Source: Paraburkholderia acidicola (GTDB taxonomy: Bacteria; Pseudomonadota; Gammaproteobacteria; Burkholderiales; Burkholderiaceae). Taken from it: a stretch of 64,000 bases of DNA. Shown here one piece after another: positions 44,908 to 55,334 of the stretch. Made by a program: the position numbers and the translations under genes. The stretch is from positions 558,001-622,000 of the forward strand of contig NZ_MTZV01000002.1 in NCBI RefSeq assembly GCF_002362315.1. The letters run 5' to 3'. The notes beneath the pieces were generated by a model that ran no database searches, was not told the DNA's origin, and was given only the letters and a program-made list of their open reading frames with translations. How positions within the stretch are numbered: position 1 is the first letter of the stretch; every line of letters begins with the position of its first letter.

Positions 44908-45508
44908 CGCTGACCGCGCGTTGATCGTCGGGCTGGTTTCGATCAGCGACCGGGCGAGCACGGGCGTCTACGAAGACAAGGGAATTCCGTCGCTGCAGAC
45001 GTGGCTGGAAACGGCGCTCGCATCGCCGTGGCGCGCCGAAACGCGGCTGATCCAGGACGACGCGGCCACCATCACGGCCACGTTGATCGAACTCGTCGAT
45101 GAGGCCGGCTGCGACCTCGTGCTGACCACCGGCGGCACCGGCCCGTCGCGCCGCGACGTGACACCCGAAGCGACGCTGGCGGCCGGCACGAAGGAAATGC
45201 CGGGCTTCGGCGAGCAGATGCGGCAGATCAGCCTGCATTTCGTACCCACCGCGATCCTGTCGCGGCAAGTCGCCGTGATCCGCGAAACGCCGGGTCGCGC
45301 CGCGCTGATCGTCAACCTGCCGGGCCAGCCGAAGTCGATTCGCGAAACGCTGGAAGGTCTGCGTGACGAAACCGGCGCGGTGAAAGTGCCCGGCATCTTT
45401 GCGGCGGTGCCTTACTGCATCGATCTGATCGGCGGCCCGTATGTGGAAACCCAACCCGCCGTCGTCACGGCGTTCCGGCCGAAGAGTGCCCAGCGGCCGC
45501 CGCGCTAG
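44888..45508 (+). CDS. mog: Molybdopterin adenylyltransferase Mog
   Basis: Mog adenylylates molybdopterin before MoeA inserts molybdate. The 206-residue protein shows VSISDRAS, the MPT-binding loop [17 protein letters not shown] (about residues 78-94) and [10 protein letters not shown] near residue 150. The start is the ATG at 44888, inside the 3' end of yjgA. It serves the same pathway as moaA-mobA-moeA at 3-6 kb but is in a separate transcript with a ribosome assembly gene. Confidence 0.94.
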   Translation: MTTTAPDADRALIVGLVSISDRASTGVYEDKGIPSLQTWLETALASPWRAETRLIQDDAATITATLIELVDEAGCDLVLTTGGTGPSRRDVTPEATLAAGTKEMPGFGEQMRQISLHFVPTAILSRQVAVIRETPGRAALIVNLPGQPKSIRETLEGLRDETGAVKVPGIFAAVPYCIDLIGGPYVETQPAVVTAFRPKSAQRPPR

Positions 45509-45511
45509 CCG

Positions 45512-46147
45512 TTACGGCGTGGACGTATCGGCGATCGGTACGCTCGCCGCCGGCACCAGAAAATGCTCGCGGTAGTAGCGCAGTTCTTCGATCGATTCAT
45601 GGATGTCGGCGAGCGCCGTGTGCATCGCGCGCTTCTGGAAGCCCTTGTAGGTGGCCGGTTGCCAGCGGCGGCACAGTTCCTTCAAGGTGCTGACATCGAG
45701 ATTGCGGTAGTGAAAAAACCGCTCGAGATCCGGCATCCAGCGGGCCATGAAGCGGCGATCCTGGCAGATCGAGTTGCCGCACATCGGCGATTTGCCCGGC
45801 GGCACATAGGCGCCGAGGAACGTGCGGATCTGTTCGACGGCGTCCGCTTCCGTTACCGTCGACGCACGCACCCGGTCGATCAGCCCCGAGCGCCCATGCG
45901 TGTTCTGATTCCACTGGTCCATCTTCGCGAGCGTTTCGTCGCTCTGATGAATGGCCAGCACGGGGCCCTCGATGAGCTTGTCCAGGTGCGAATTCGTCAC
46001 CACGACGGCGATCTCGATGATGCGATCGCTGTCGGGTTCGAGCCCCGTCATTTCCATATCGAGCCAGACGAGATTCATGTCGCTGCGCACGAGCGCGGGA
46101 GCGTCGGGAGCGTTGGAAGTGCCGGCAGGGTCGAGGGTGTCAGTCAT
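45512..46147 (-). CDS. orn: Oligoribonuclease
   Basis: Orn degrades 2-5 nt RNA fragments and the c-di-GMP breakdown product pGpG, and is essential in many bacteria. It is a DEDD exonuclease: the first Asp and Glu are in [11 protein letters not shown], the Asp of the second motif is in [10 protein letters not shown], and the last motif is [18 protein letters not shown] chose the ATG at 46147, which gives 211 residues with a 23-residue N-terminal extension; the family core starts at MNLVWLD. Its stop lies 4 nt after the convergent mog stop, and its 5' end is divergent from the M48 protease gene. Confidence 0.95.
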   Translation of the reverse strand: MTDTLDPAGTSNAPDAPALVRSDMNLVWLDMEMTGLEPDSDRIIEIAVVVTNSHLDKLIEGPVLAIHQSDETLAKMDQWNQNTHGRSGLIDRVRASTVTEADAVEQIRTFLGAYVPPGKSPMCGNSICQDRRFMARWMPDLERFFHYRNLDVSTLKELCRRWQPATYKGFQKRAMHTALADIHESIEELRYYREHFLVPAASVPIADTSTP

Positions 46148-46293
46148 GAGAGGCAGCCTTGGTTGGCCGGACCGGACGGATAGGACGCACACGACGGCGG
46201 CTGGCGCCAGCCCGGCACGGTTCGCCTGAACGCTCCCGCCCGGCTGGCAGGAAGAAACATATAATTCTCGCATAGTTACCACGGATCCCCCGG

Positions 46294-47553
46294 ATGCCTA
46301 CCCTGTACTTCACTGCCCTGTTCGCGATCGCCGTCCTGCTGATGGTCGGCACCAAGCTATGGCTCGCGACGCGGCAGATCCGCTTCGTTGCCGCGCACCG
46401 CGCCCAGGTGCCCGCTCAGTTCTCCACCACGATCACGCTGACCGCGCACCAGCGCGCGGCGGACTATACGGTCGAGCGCGCGCGCCTTGGCATGCTCGAG
46501 ATCGTCGCGGGTGCCGCGGTGCTGGTGGCGCTGACGCTGCTTGGCGGCATCCAGGCGCTCGACGTCGCCCTCTCCGGCTGGCTCGGACACGGCTACGGCG
46601 GCCAGATCGCCCTCGTGGCGGCCGTGCTCGCAATCACGGGCGTAATCGACCTTCCATTCGATTACTACCGGCAGTTCGTGATCGAAGAACGCTTCGGCTT
46701 CAACCGGATGGGCAAAGGCCTGTTCTTCTTCGATCGCATCAAGGGCGTGCTGCTCGGTGCGGCCCTCGGATTGCCGCTGCTGTTCGTCGTGCTCTGGCTG
46801 ATGAATCAGGCGGGCGGTCTGTGGTGGCTCTGGGCGTGGGTGGTCTGGGTCGCGTTCCAGATGCTGGCGCTGGTGCTTTATCCGACCTTTATTGCTCCGA
46901 TTTTCAACAAGTTCGAGCCGCTGAAAGACGAAGCGCTGCGCTCGCGCATCGAAGCGCTGATGAAGCGCTGCGGGTTTGCGGCGAAGGGACTGTTCGTGAT
47001 GGACGGCAGCCGGCGCTCGGCGCACGGCAATGCGTATTTCACCGGTTTCGGCGCATCGAAACGGATTGTCTTCTTCGATACGCTGATCGCGCGTCTGTCG
47101 GGCAGTGAGATCGAAGCCGTGCTCGCGCACGAGCTCGGCCATTTCAAGCGACGCCATGTGCTCAAGCGGATGATCGTCACGTTCGTCATCAGTCTCGCGA
47201 TGCTGGCGCTGCTCGGCTGGCTGTCGCAGCGCGTGTGGTTCTTCGAAGGGCTCGGTGTGCGGCCGTCGCCGACGAGCGGCGACAGCGGGCTCGCGCTGGT
47301 GCTGTTCTTCATTGCATTGCCGGTGTTCCTGTTCTTCGTGACGCCGCTCGGCAGTCTCAGTTCACGCAAACACGAATTCGAAGCGGACGCGTTTGCCGCC
47401 ACGCAGACGGACGCGAAGGATCTCGTCAACGCGCTCGTCAAGCTGTATGAAGACAACGCATCGACCCTGACACCCGACCCGCTCTATACCGCGTTCTACT
47501 ATTCGCATCCGCCGGCGTCGCAGCGTATCGATCGCCTGTTGCGGCACGCATGA
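46294..47553 (+). CDS. M48-family membrane metallopeptidase (Ste24-like)
   Basis: A 419-residue integral membrane zinc protease of the M48A (CAAX prenyl protease 1, Ste24) group. The zinc motif HELGH is in [15 protein letters not shown], and the third ligand Glu is in [10 protein letters not shown]. About six or seven transmembrane helices surround it, and the family sequence RFGFNRM is present. Bacteria lack prenylated substrates, so it probably removes damaged membrane proteins as HtpX does. Its stop overlaps the rsgA start. A TATAAT at 46260-46265 may be its -10 box. Confidence 0.92.
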   Translation: MPTLYFTALFAIAVLLMVGTKLWLATRQIRFVAAHRAQVPAQFSTTITLTAHQRAADYTVERARLGMLEIVAGAAVLVALTLLGGIQALDVALSGWLGHGYGGQIALVAAVLAITGVIDLPFDYYRQFVIEERFGFNRMGKGLFFFDRIKGVLLGAALGLPLLFVVLWLMNQAGGLWWLWAWVVWVAFQMLALVLYPTFIAPIFNKFEPLKDEALRSRIEALMKRCGFAAKGLFVMDGSRRSAHGNAYFTGFGASKRIVFFDTLIARLSGSEIEAVLAHELGHFKRRHVLKRMIVTFVISLAMLALLGWLSQRVWFFEGLGVRPSPTSGDSGLALVLFFIALPVFLFFVTPLGSLSSRKHEFEADAFAATQTDAKDLVNALVKLYEDNASTLTPDPLYTAFYYSHPPASQRIDRLLRHA

Positions 47554-48485
47554 AGCACCGCTCGGCGAAGCCCGCCCGGGCAGCAACCGGTGCCCGCGCA
47601 CACGGCCTCGTGGTCGCCGCGCACGGGCGCCACTACCTCGTCACGCCCGACGACGGTGGCCCCTCACTACAGTGCTTTCCGCGCGGCAAACGCAGCGAGG
47701 TCGCGGTCGGCGATCGCGTGCTGTACGAATGGACTTCAGCAGATCAGGGCGTGATCGTGGAAATCGGCGAGCGGCGCAACCTGCTGTACCGTTCGGACCA
47801 GTACAAATCGAAGCTCTTCGCCGCCAATCTCGACCAGCTGCTGATCGTCCTCGCCACCGAGCCGCACTTCAGCGAAGACCTGCTCGGCCGCGCGCTGGTT
47901 GCCGCTGAGGCACACGAACTCAAGCCGCTGATCGTCCTGAACAAGATCGACGTGGAAGCCGAACTGGCTGGCGCACGCGCACGCCTGGAACGCTACCGGG
48001 GGCTCGGCTATACCGTGGTCGAGGTATCGATCAAGGCGCAGCCGGAAGCGGCACACGCAATTCTCACCGAGCATCTGCACGGCCATGCGACGCTGCTGCT
48101 CGGTCAGTCCGGGATGGGCAAGTCGACGCTCGTGAACCTGCTGATTCCCAACGCCGAAGTCGCCACGCGGGAGATCTCCACGGCGCTGAACAGCGGTCGC
48201 CATACGACCACGTTCACGCGACTCTATCCGCTGCAGGAAGGCGGCGCGTTGATCGACTCGCCGGGGTTCCAGGAGTTTGGCCTGCATCACCTGACCGAGG
48301 GGCGGCTCGAGCGCGCGTTTCCCGAATTCCGTCCCTTGCTCGCGCATTGCCGCTTCTATAACTGCCATCATCTGCAGGAGCCGGGTTGCGCGGTGCTCGA
48401 GGCGGTCGCCGACGGCAGGATCGCGCGCACGCGGCATGCGCTGTATGCACAGCTCGTGCATGAGGCGAGTCAGATCGTTCGTTGA
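47550..48485 (+). CDS. rsgA: Ribosome small-subunit assembly GTPase RsgA
   Basis: RsgA is a circularly permuted GTPase that checks maturation of the 30S decoding site. The permuted order is visible: G4 NKID first, then G1 GQSGMGKS, G2-like TTTF and G3 DSPGFQ. An OB-fold precedes the GTPase and a C-terminal zinc site follows ([14 protein letters not shown]). Length 311 is typical. It overlaps the upstream protease gene by 4 nt. Confidence 0.96.
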   Translation: MKHRSAKPARAATGARAHGLVVAAHGRHYLVTPDDGGPSLQCFPRGKRSEVAVGDRVLYEWTSADQGVIVEIGERRNLLYRSDQYKSKLFAANLDQLLIVLATEPHFSEDLLGRALVAAEAHELKPLIVLNKIDVEAELAGARARLERYRGLGYTVVEVSIKAQPEAAHAILTEHLHGHATLLLGQSGMGKSTLVNLLIPNAEVATREISTALNSGRHTTTFTRLYPLQEGGALIDSPGFQEFGLHHLTEGRLERAFPEFRPLLAHCRFYNCHHLQEPGCAVLEAVADGRIARTRHALYAQLVHEASQIVR

Positions 48486-48526
48486 GCATTGAGCAGCCCC
48501 AGTTTTCTTTACGGCTCGTCCTTTCC

Positions 48527-48850
48527 ATGCTGAAGCTGATGCGCGCACCGAATCTGCTGATCGGCCAGCACTGGGTCAATGTGCTGGCGACAGCCGGCAT
48601 CGGCTGCGAGTTACACAATCGCTATCTGAACGGGGCGCTCGGCGAGATCCCCGCGGATCAATGCGCGCCGGAACTGTGGCTCACCGACGAGCGCGATGAA
48701 ATGATGGCGCGCAGATTGATCGACATAGCGTTACATGGGCCGGTGGCAGGCGCGCCGTCGTGGCGCTGTGGGCAGTGTGGCGAAACGCTGGAGGCACAGT
48801 TCACGGTGTGCTGGCAATGCGGGACGGCACGCGATCCGCTCGGCGACTGA
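48527..48850 (+). CDS. DUF2007-type protein with C-terminal zinc ribbon
   Basis: A 107-residue protein. The N-terminal part (MLKLMRAPNLLIGQHWVNVL) matches the DUF2007 'putative signal transducing' domain, and the C-terminus has two CxxC pairs (CGQCG and CWQCG) forming a small zinc ribbon. I prefer the ATG at 48527. A TTG at 48482 would overlap the rsgA stop and add 15 residues. It probably belongs to the M48-rsgA transcript. Function is unknown. Confidence 0.85.
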   Translation: MLKLMRAPNLLIGQHWVNVLATAGIGCELHNRYLNGALGEIPADQCAPELWLTDERDEMMARRLIDIALHGPVAGAPSWRCGQCGETLEAQFTVCWQCGTARDPLGD

Positions 48851-48907
48851 GCGGCCGCGTTGGCGTTGGCACCGTATCGAACTCGATGTGCGGGCGCTGA
48901 AAAGAAT

Positions 48908-48930
48908 CGAGGCCGGTCTGGCCGGCCTCG
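48908..48930. terminator. Stem-loop between convergent genes, possible terminator
   Basis: CGAGGCCGG pairs perfectly with CCGGCCTCG around a 5-nt loop. On the minus strand it is followed by a weak T-rich run, and there is none on the plus strand. It lies between the DUF2007 and CobD-like genes. Confidence 0.5.
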
Positions 48931-48978
48931 TTCGAACTGCACTTTTGTGCCCGCTAGTGCGGGTACTGCCCTGCTACG

Positions 48979-49917
48979 CTACGCAAGCCATACGGCAATC
49001 GTCAGCATCAGCAGCAGGATCATCCACAGGATCACCGCGCGCCACACCAGCCCGACCGCCGATTGCAGCGTGCGCGGCGTGCAGTCGTCGCCGACCGGGA
49101 GCGGGCCGCCATCGCCGGTTGCGAGCGCATCGAGACTGGACGGCTCCGCAAGCGGGCCCGCCAGCCGCGCACCCAGCGCGCCGCTGCCTGCGGCAAGCAG
49201 CACACCGTCGTTCGGATCGGGCCACTGACGCGCATGATTGCGCCACGCATAGATTGCGTCCTCGAAATTGCCGACGATCGCAAAGCCCAGCGACGTGAGC
49301 CGCGCCGGCACCCAGTCGATCACGAAGAATGCGCGTTGTGCGAAAGTCGAAAACGCCGCGGTGCGATCGACCGCGGGCTGCGACCAGGTGCGCGCCAGAT
49401 ATTCGGCGATCCGGTACAGCACCGCGCCGGCCGGACCGATCGGCACGAGGAACCAGAAGAACACGCCAAACACATGCCGATGCGACGCGACAACCGCATG
49501 GATCAGCGTATGCCGGACGATCTCGCTGACCGGCATATCGACGGTGTCGATCCCGGTCCATTCGGCGAGAATCTCCCGCGCGCGCGGGACGTCGTCGTTA
49601 TTCAGCGCGAGATGAATGTCGGTGAAGTAATGGCTGAACTGCCGGAAGCCGAGCGTGAAATAGACGATCACCGCATTCCACATGAACGCCAGCACGAAAT
49701 TGATCCGGTACAGCACGTAGTAGACGAGGCCGACGGCGAGCGTCCATGGCAGGACGACCACGAGCCACGCGAGAATGCCGTGCTTCGGCTTGCCGGCATC
49801 GAACCCGCGAGCCGCCGATTCCGCGTGATATTGCAACAACGCCGACACCGGATTGTTCGGCGACAGCGCGCGCATCTGTTCGACGATGAGAGCGAGCAAT
49901 ACGGAGAAAAAAGTCAT
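48979..49917 (-). CDS. CobD/CbiB-family membrane protein
   Basis: A 312-residue protein with about four or five transmembrane helices, related to CobD/CbiB, the adenosylcobinamide-phosphate synthase. Recognisable parts are the N-terminal FFSVLLALIVEQMRAL, the VPRAREILAEWTGIDT region and SEIVRHTLIHAVVASHRHVFGVFFW. No other cobalamin genes are nearby, and in this context homologues are often labelled CobD/CbiB-like with unknown role. The start is the ATG at 49917. Confidence 0.85.
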   Translation of the reverse strand: MTFFSVLLALIVEQMRALSPNNPVSALLQYHAESAARGFDAGKPKHGILAWLVVVLPWTLAVGLVYYVLYRINFVLAFMWNAVIVYFTLGFRQFSHYFTDIHLALNNDDVPRAREILAEWTGIDTVDMPVSEIVRHTLIHAVVASHRHVFGVFFWFLVPIGPAGAVLYRIAEYLARTWSQPAVDRTAAFSTFAQRAFFVIDWVPARLTSLGFAIVGNFEDAIYAWRNHARQWPDPNDGVLLAAGSGALGARLAGPLAEPSSLDALATGDGGPLPVGDDCTPRTLQSAVGLVWRAVILWMILLLMLTIAVWLA

Positions 49918-50032
49918 GCGATGCGCCGTGCCATTCGAGTTTTTACAGTTGTGTTGTAACGATAGCACAGGGTCGGATGCCGCTGAACGGCGGCTTTACA
50001 AACGCACAACGTCCGTCCCGGCCACGCGCGAA

Positions 50033-50734
50033 TTACGCCATGAGAAAACGATAGAAATTGCGCAGCATGCCCGCCGTCGCGCCCCAGATGAAATAGTCGG
50101 CGCCCCCATTGGGACGCGGATACGGCATCGCGAAGAAACGGCGTTCGTTGCCTTCCCAACGGAACAGACGCACCTCGTGATGCGCGGGGTTCATCAGGAA
50201 AGCGAGCGGCACTTCGAAGATTTCGGCGACCTCGAGCGTATCGGCTTCGACGGTGAACGGCGGATGCACGAGGCCCACTACGGGTGTGACGCGAAAGCCC
50301 GTGCCGGTCATGTAATCGGGCAGCGTACCGAGAATTTCCACGCGCGCCGGATCGAGTCCGACCTCTTCTTGCGCTTCACGCAACGCGGTCGCGGTGGCAT
50401 CGGTATCGTGCGGCTCTTCACGGCCGCCGGGAAAGCTGACCTGGCCAGCGTGGTCGTTCAGATGGTCGGCACGCTGCGTCAGCAAAACGGTCAGGCCGCC
50501 CTCGCGGACCACGAGCGGCACCAACACCGCCGCCACACGCGGATCGGTGCCTTCGACCCAGCGCACCTCGGCCTGCTCGGGGTCCCAACTCAGCCGCTGT
50601 TCGAAACGGGCCCGCAGGGCATCGGGCGTCAGACGTGCGGGGGCCGCGGCGGGCAGATCGCCACCGGTAGCCACGACAGGCAGGGTTTCGGGTTCGAAAA
50701 CTGGGCGGATCAACGGGACTCTCGGCGCGGGCAA
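50033..50734 (-). CDS. NUDIX hydrolase, probable CoA pyrophosphatase
   Basis: A NUDIX enzyme of the CoA pyrophosphatase (NudL) type, which splits CoA to phosphopantetheine and 3',5'-ADP. It has the UPF0035 element LLTQRADHLNDHAGQVSFPGG with the adjoining NUDIX box (GGREEPHDTDATATALREAQ, then EEVGL). There is no ATG in frame before the conserved region without running into rplS. I placed the start at the TTG at 50734; another TTG at 50713 is possible. It lies downstream of the rplS terminator on the same strand. Confidence 0.85.
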   Translation of the reverse strand: MPAPRVPLIRPVFEPETLPVVATGGDLPAAAPARLTPDALRARFEQRLSWDPEQAEVRWVEGTDPRVAAVLVPLVVREGGLTVLLTQRADHLNDHAGQVSFPGGREEPHDTDATATALREAQEEVGLDPARVEILGTLPDYMTGTGFRVTPVVGLVHPPFTVEADTLEVAEIFEVPLAFLMNPAHHEVRLFRWEGNERRFFAMPYPRPNGGADYFIWGATAGMLRNFYRFLMA

Positions 50735-50778
50735 ATGTGGGACATCGACGGGATAACCGACATTCTGCCTCGCCAAAC

Positions 50779-50806
50779 AAAAAAGCACCCGTAACGGGTG
50801 CTTTTT
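50779..50806 (-). terminator. Terminator of the rpsP-rimM-trmD-rplS operon
   Basis: GCACCCG pairs with CGGGTGC around TAA, flanked by A and T runs that make it bidirectional. It lies just beyond the rplS stop. Confidence 0.88.
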
Positions 50807-50816
50807 CTTACAGCTT

Positions 50817-51203
50817 TTACTCCTGGGAAGCCGCGCGGTCTTTCGACACGAGCTTTTCCTTGATCCGGGCCGACTTGCCCGAACGGTCGCGCAGATAGTA
50901 CAGCTTTGCACGACGCACATCGCCGCGACGCTTCACGACGATGCTCGCCAGCAGCGGCGAGTATGTCTGGAACGTACGCTCGACGCCTTCGCCCGACGAA
51001 ATCTTGCGGACGATGAACGACGAGTTGAGGCCACGATTACGCTTCGCAATGACGACGCCTTCGTAAGCCTGAACGCGCTTGCGGGTACCTTCGACCACGT
51101 TCACGCTGACGATCACCGTATCGCCGGGGGCGAATGCGGGAATGGTCTTGCCTGCGAGCGCGCGCTCGATTTCTTCCTGCTCGAGTTTTTCAATCAGATT
51201 CAT
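50817..51203 (-). CDS. rplS: 50S ribosomal protein L19
   Basis: L19 sits at the interface of the two ribosomal subunits. The 128-residue protein has the family sequence [40 protein letters not shown] and [20 protein letters not shown]. It is the last gene of the rpsP operon, with a terminator right after it. The ATG at 51203 is preferred over a GTG one codon upstream. Confidence 0.98.
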   Translation of the reverse strand: MNLIEKLEQEEIERALAGKTIPAFAPGDTVIVSVNVVEGTRKRVQAYEGVVIAKRNRGLNSSFIVRKISSGEGVERTFQTYSPLLASIVVKRRGDVRRAKLYYLRDRSGKSARIKEKLVSKDRAASQE

Positions 51204-51371
51204 CACTGACTCCTAATGCCATCTTGTCGGCGTTCGTACCTGCCTTGCATGGGCTTGCCCAGAGGGTTTGCCTGTTACGCGCGGCTACGGCCCCGATAGA
51301 GGATGGGTTCACATCTGGCGCCGCTCACGCATGAACGACACCGCCTGGTTCCCGCCCGGAACGCCAGGGCC

Positions 51372-52139
51372 TCAGGCCTTGGGCGCTTCCTTCGCGAGAC
51401 TTGCAAGCCATGCCTCATCGGCACGGCTCAACAACTTGTTCTTTCTGGCCCGTTCGATCAGATCGGGCCGTTTGTGCCACGTATTACGCAGCGCTTCACG
51501 ACGACGCCACAGCATGATTTCCGCATGATGGCCACCGAGCAGCACATCCGGCACGCGCGCACCGTCGTATTCCTCCGGCCGCGTGTAATGCGGACAATCG
51601 AGCAGACCGTCGACAAAACTGTCCTGCACCGCCGACTGCGCATCGTTCAGCACGCCCGGCAACTGACGTACGATCGCGTCCATCATGGCCATCGCGGGTA
51701 GCTCACCGCCCGACAGCACGAAATCGCCGAGGCTGATTTCTTCGTCGACATACCGGTCGATCAAACGCTGGTCGATGGCTTCATAGCGACCACACAGCAC
51801 GATCAACCCTGGCTCGCCAGCGAGTCGCATCACGCGTTCGTGATTCAGCGTCGCACCTTGCGGCGACATCATCACGACTCGCGAACCCGTAATGCCCTGC
51901 TCCGCCTGCGCGGCGCGTGCTGCGCCGAGCGAATCTTCGAGCGGCTTGGCCAGCATCACCATGCCGGGCCCGCCGCCATACGGCCGGTCGTCGATCGTAC
52001 GGTAGTTGTCGGTGGTGAAATCGCGTGGATTCCAGGTCCGCAACCCGTAACGCGCCTGCTTCGCCGCACGGCTCGTAATGCCCCAGTCGGTCAGCGCGCG
52101 GAACATTTCGGGAAAGAGCGTCACGACATCGAACTGCAT
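51372..52139 (-). CDS. trmD: tRNA (guanine-37-N1)-methyltransferase TrmD
   Basis: TrmD methylates G37 next to the anticodon to prevent frameshifting. It is a SPOUT methyltransferase with a knotted SAM site. Visible: [39 protein letters not shown] and the [20 protein letters not shown] knot. Length (255) is typical. It lies between rimM and rplS as in most proteobacteria, about 170 nt before rplS. Confidence 0.97.
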   Translation of the reverse strand: MQFDVVTLFPEMFRALTDWGITSRAAKQARYGLRTWNPRDFTTDNYRTIDDRPYGGGPGMVMLAKPLEDSLGAARAAQAEQGITGSRVVMMSPQGATLNHERVMRLAGEPGLIVLCGRYEAIDQRLIDRYVDEEISLGDFVLSGGELPAMAMMDAIVRQLPGVLNDAQSAVQDSFVDGLLDCPHYTRPEEYDGARVPDVLLGGHHAEIMLWRRREALRNTWHKRPDLIERARKNKLLSRADEAWLASLAKEAPKA

Positions 52140-52175
52140 CGCTCTCTCCGTTTCAGCGAACGCTTGCTAATGGGT

Positions 52176-52898
52176 TCAGTAATCGGCTTCCCAGTCGACT
52201 GTGATCTGCTTCGCCGCCTGGTCCACATGCTTGACGTACACACCGACGAACGGAATGAGCCGTTCGCCGTTGACCGGCTTGCCATCCTTGCCGGTTGCCG
52301 GGTACTCGACACGCAGCACCGAATGGGCGCCGTTGTCGATCATGTCGGCGACCTTGCCGAGTGCGACCCCGGCAACGTTGACCACATCCAGACCGAGCAG
52401 GTCGACCCAGTAAAACTCGTCGGCCTTCAGCGAGGGAAACTCGCTGCGGCTCACATAAACACGACAGCCGCGCATGGCGGCTGCAGCGTCGCGACCATCT
52501 ACACCGGCCAGATGCGCAACGATACTGTCGGAATGGATCTTCGCCTGCAGTACCGGCGTCGACTTGCGTTCCGGATTCGCATCGCGGCCCTTGAGCAGCC
52601 ACCAGCGCTTCGCGCTCAGCAGCGCATCGCCGCCGTGCCCGGCGTCCGCATGCGCGGCCACCTTGACCCAACCCTTGAGACCGTAGGCATCGACGATGGC
52701 GCCAACTTCAACGGCATCGGTCGGCCAGCTTTCCGGCGATTCGACACGCATTGGCTGCATATCGGGATCGGGGCTGACTTTCGGTGCAGCGGGTGCAGCA
52801 GCTTTCGACGGCTTGCGAACAAACGCGCCGAACGGGGCCTCGGATGCCGATGCGGGCGCTTTCGCGCGACCGGAGCCGCTGGAATCAGGCGCTGACAT
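52176..52898 (-). CDS. rimM: Ribosome maturation factor RimM
   Basis: RimM helps assemble the 30S head around S19. The core is recognised by [32 protein letters not shown] and the PRC-barrel end [12 protein letters not shown]. The 240-residue protein is longer than E. coli RimM (182). The extra 60 N-terminal residues (Ala/Pro/Ser/Lys-rich, ending about DAVEVG) look disordered and are a feature of Burkholderia-type RimM. It is the second gene of the operon. Confidence 0.96.
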   Translation of the reverse strand: MSAPDSSGSGRAKAPASASEAPFGAFVRKPSKAAAPAAPKVSPDPDMQPMRVESPESWPTDAVEVGAIVDAYGLKGWVKVAAHADAGHGGDALLSAKRWWLLKGRDANPERKSTPVLQAKIHSDSIVAHLAGVDGRDAAAAMRGCRVYVSRSEFPSLKADEFYWVDLLGLDVVNVAGVALGKVADMIDNGAHSVLRVEYPATGKDGKPVNGERLIPFVGVYVKHVDQAAKQITVDWEADY

Positions 52899-53021
52899 GG
52901 ACCGACCTCAAAGCATAGTGTGCTAACGCAGGCGCGCCGCGAAACCGCAGCCGCGCTTGCCTTCGCGCATCAAGTGCATCGCACCGCCGGACCATGCCGT
53001 CGATGCAATTACCTGCCGCCA

Positions 53022-53276
53022 TCAGGCAGCCGGTTGTGCCTGTTGCGCTTGCTTCACGAGACGCTCGACCGTCGGCGACAGCTGGGCGCCAACGCCTTGC
53101 CAGTACGTCAGGCGATCTTGAGCGATACGCAGCGATTCGCCCTTCGTAGCGACCGGGTTGTAGAAACCAACGCGTTCGATGAAGCGGCCGTCACGACGGT
53201 TACGCGAATCGGTTGCGACGATGTTGTAGAACGGGCGCTTCTTCGAGCCGCCACGAGCCAAGCGGATGATGACCAT
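53022..53276 (-). CDS. rpsP: 30S ribosomal protein S16
   Basis: S16 is an early-binding 30S assembly protein. The 84-residue chain has [20 protein letters not shown] and [20 protein letters not shown], both diagnostic. It is the first gene of the rpsP-rimM-trmD-rplS operon, with a strong promoter 45 nt upstream. Confidence 0.98.
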   Translation of the reverse strand: MVIIRLARGGSKKRPFYNIVATDSRNRRDGRFIERVGFYNPVATKGESLRIAQDRLTYWQGVGAQLSPTVERLVKQAQQAQPAA

Positions 53277-53320
53277 ACTGGAATCCTTGAAAACCGGGGT
53301 TCAGAACCACGAAACGCGAG

Positions 53321-53349
53321 ATTATAGCCCGAAACCAACGCCATAACAA
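53321..53349 (-). promoter_or_regulatory. Sigma-70-type promoter of the rpsP operon
   Basis: On the minus strand, a perfect TATAAT (53321-53326) lies 17 nt from TTGTTA (53344-53349), which matches four of six -35 bases. The predicted leader to rpsP is about 37 nt. Confidence 0.7.
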
Positions 53350-53575
53350 ACACTTACGGGGATAAACTGGCGGGCTCGGTGGCGCGGGCCATACAGTGGC
53401 GCCGTTCTGGCGCCGCGAAATCTTCTGATGAAAGGTTGTCTGGACGTGAAACCTGCGTGGGAGCTGGCACCTGTGCGGCACAGCGCCGCGTGACCGCCGG
53501 CTCCCACGCGGCGTAGAATTCGCGTCGGCCCGCGCGCAAGCGCGCCGCATCTTCCCGCAGCCTGTCGCTCTCTCC

Positions 53576-54043
53576 ATGTCCACCGCCGCTTCGACTTCTC
53601 CGCGCTTTCGCTCCAAAACGGCCACCGCCGCGCTTGCCTTCTTCTTCGGCACGCTCGGTGCGCACCGCTTCTATCTGTATAGCCAGCGCGACCCGTATGG
53701 CTGGCTGCACGTCGTCGGCACAATGCTTGGCATCCCGGGTGTTCTGCTGCTGGTCGCGAGCGAGCGGGCCTCGATGCTCGGCTGGTTTCTCGCCGTTCCT
53801 GGCGCGATATCGCTGCTGTCCGCATTCCTCGCGGCGATCGTCTATGGCCTGCGTCCGGATGACAAATGGGATGCGCAGTTCAACGCGCAGACCGGACGAC
53901 ACAGCCGCTCAGGCTGGGCCGTCATCTTCGTCGTGATCTTTTCGCTGCTGATCGGCGCCTTCCTGCTGATGACCGGGCTGGCTCTGTCGTTCCAGACTTA
54001 CTTTGAATCGCAGGTCGAAGCGGCCAAAACGCTCTCGCAGTGA
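53576..54043 (+). CDS. TM2-domain membrane protein
   Basis: A 155-residue protein with the TM2 pattern: a short basic N-terminus, then KTATAALAFFFGTLGAHRFYL (a helix with the GAHRFY turn), followed by a second helix. Two more hydrophobic segments follow (about 75-90 and 118-140). TM2 proteins are widespread in bacteria, and no biochemical role is established. It stands alone, with the radical SAM gene converging from 20 nt away. Confidence 0.85.
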   Translation: MSTAASTSPRFRSKTATAALAFFFGTLGAHRFYLYSQRDPYGWLHVVGTMLGIPGVLLLVASERASMLGWFLAVPGAISLLSAFLAAIVYGLRPDDKWDAQFNAQTGRHSRSGWAVIFVVIFSLLIGAFLLMTGLALSFQTYFESQVEAAKTLSQ

Positions 54044-54062
54044 ATATATTCAGGCAGCACTG

Positions 54063-55235
54063 CTAGAACAGATCCAGTTGCGGGCTCGCAGGTTTATCCG
54101 GCGCGGCCCGCGGCATGGGGTTCAGCTCGACGCGCTGGAAATGCGACATATCGAGGATGCCGCGATCCCGCCGGTTCAACCCAAGACGGCGCGCCGCGTT
54201 GTAAAAGCGCTGCCGCAGCAGATCGGCCCAGAGACCTTCACCCTTCATCCGGCTGGCAAACGACGAGTCGTAGTCCTTCCCGCCCCGCATGTCGCGCACC
54301 CGGCTCATCACACGGTCGGCTCGATCCGGAAAGTGCGCAGACAGCCAGTCCTTGAAAAGCGGCGCGACCTCCCACGGCAGCCGTAGCACGATATAGCTCG
54401 CGTTCGTCGCGCCCGCTTCCGCGCAGGCTTCGAGCACGCGCTCCATGTCGGGCTCCGTCACGAACGGAATGACCGGCGCAATGCTCACCCCGACCGGCAC
54501 TCCCGCTTCACTCAATGTCCGGATCGTACGCAGCCGGCGAGCCGGCGTTGCCGCACGCGGTTCGAGTGTGCGCGCGATATCGGCATCGAGCGTCGTGATC
54601 GTAATGGCCGCCATGACCTGACCGCGTTCGGCCATCGGTGCGAGCAGATCGAGATCGCGTTCGATCAGCGATGACTTCGTAATGGCGGCAAACGGCTGGC
54701 CGCGATCGTGCAGCACCTGAATAATGCGGCGCGTGAGCCGCAAGTCGCGTTCGACCGGCTGCCACGCGTCCGTGTTGACGCCGAGCGCGATCGGCTCCGG
54801 CACATACGACTTCTTCGACATCTCGCGCTCGAGCAGTTCGGGCGCGTTGATCTTCGCGTAGATACGGCTTTCGAAATCGAGCCCCGGCGACAGCCCGAGA
54901 TAGCTGTGCGTCGGCCGCGCAAAGCAATAGATGCAGCCGTGTTCGCAGCCGCGATACGGGTTGAGCGAAACGTTGAATGGAATATCCGGCGACGCATTGC
55001 GCGTGAGGATACTTTTCGCCTTTTCCTCGAACACCTGCGTACGCAACGCTTTTGGCTCGCCGTCTTCGTCGGGGTTTGGCGCCCAGCCGTCGTCGACGGT
55101 TTCGCGCTGGTCGACTTCGTAGCGGCCCTGCAGGTTCGTCACCGCGCCTCGGCCCTTGCGGGGCGCAGGCGGCGCGATCGGAAATTCGCGGCCGGTAGCG
55201 AAAACAGAATTGAAATCGGAGTCGGGATCGGACAT
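54063..55235 (-). CDS. Radical SAM protein, PA0069/SplB-like
   Basis: A 390-residue radical SAM enzyme. The cluster motif is GCEHGCIYCFARPTHSYLG, with CxxxCxxC at about residues 98-105. The family lies near spore photoproduct lyase (SplB) but occurs in non-spore-formers, and its reaction is unknown. The start is the ATG at 55235 (MSDPDSDFN). It is divergent from nothing obvious; the Lrp-type gene upstream is on the same strand with a 99-nt gap. Confidence 0.9.
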   Translation of the reverse strand: MSDPDSDFNSVFATGREFPIAPPAPRKGRGAVTNLQGRYEVDQRETVDDGWAPNPDEDGEPKALRTQVFEEKAKSILTRNASPDIPFNVSLNPYRGCEHGCIYCFARPTHSYLGLSPGLDFESRIYAKINAPELLEREMSKKSYVPEPIALGVNTDAWQPVERDLRLTRRIIQVLHDRGQPFAAITKSSLIERDLDLLAPMAERGQVMAAITITTLDADIARTLEPRAATPARRLRTIRTLSEAGVPVGVSIAPVIPFVTEPDMERVLEACAEAGATNASYIVLRLPWEVAPLFKDWLSAHFPDRADRVMSRVRDMRGGKDYDSSFASRMKGEGLWADLLRQRFYNAARRLGLNRRDRGILDMSHFQRVELNPMPRAAPDKPASPQLDLF

Positions 55236-55334
55236 GGCTGGGCGCAGCAAACGGCATCAATACTGTACAAATATACAGTGTTTACGCGGTTTGTCGAGCG
55301 CCGATACAACGCAAAAAAACGTGCCGTACCGCCG

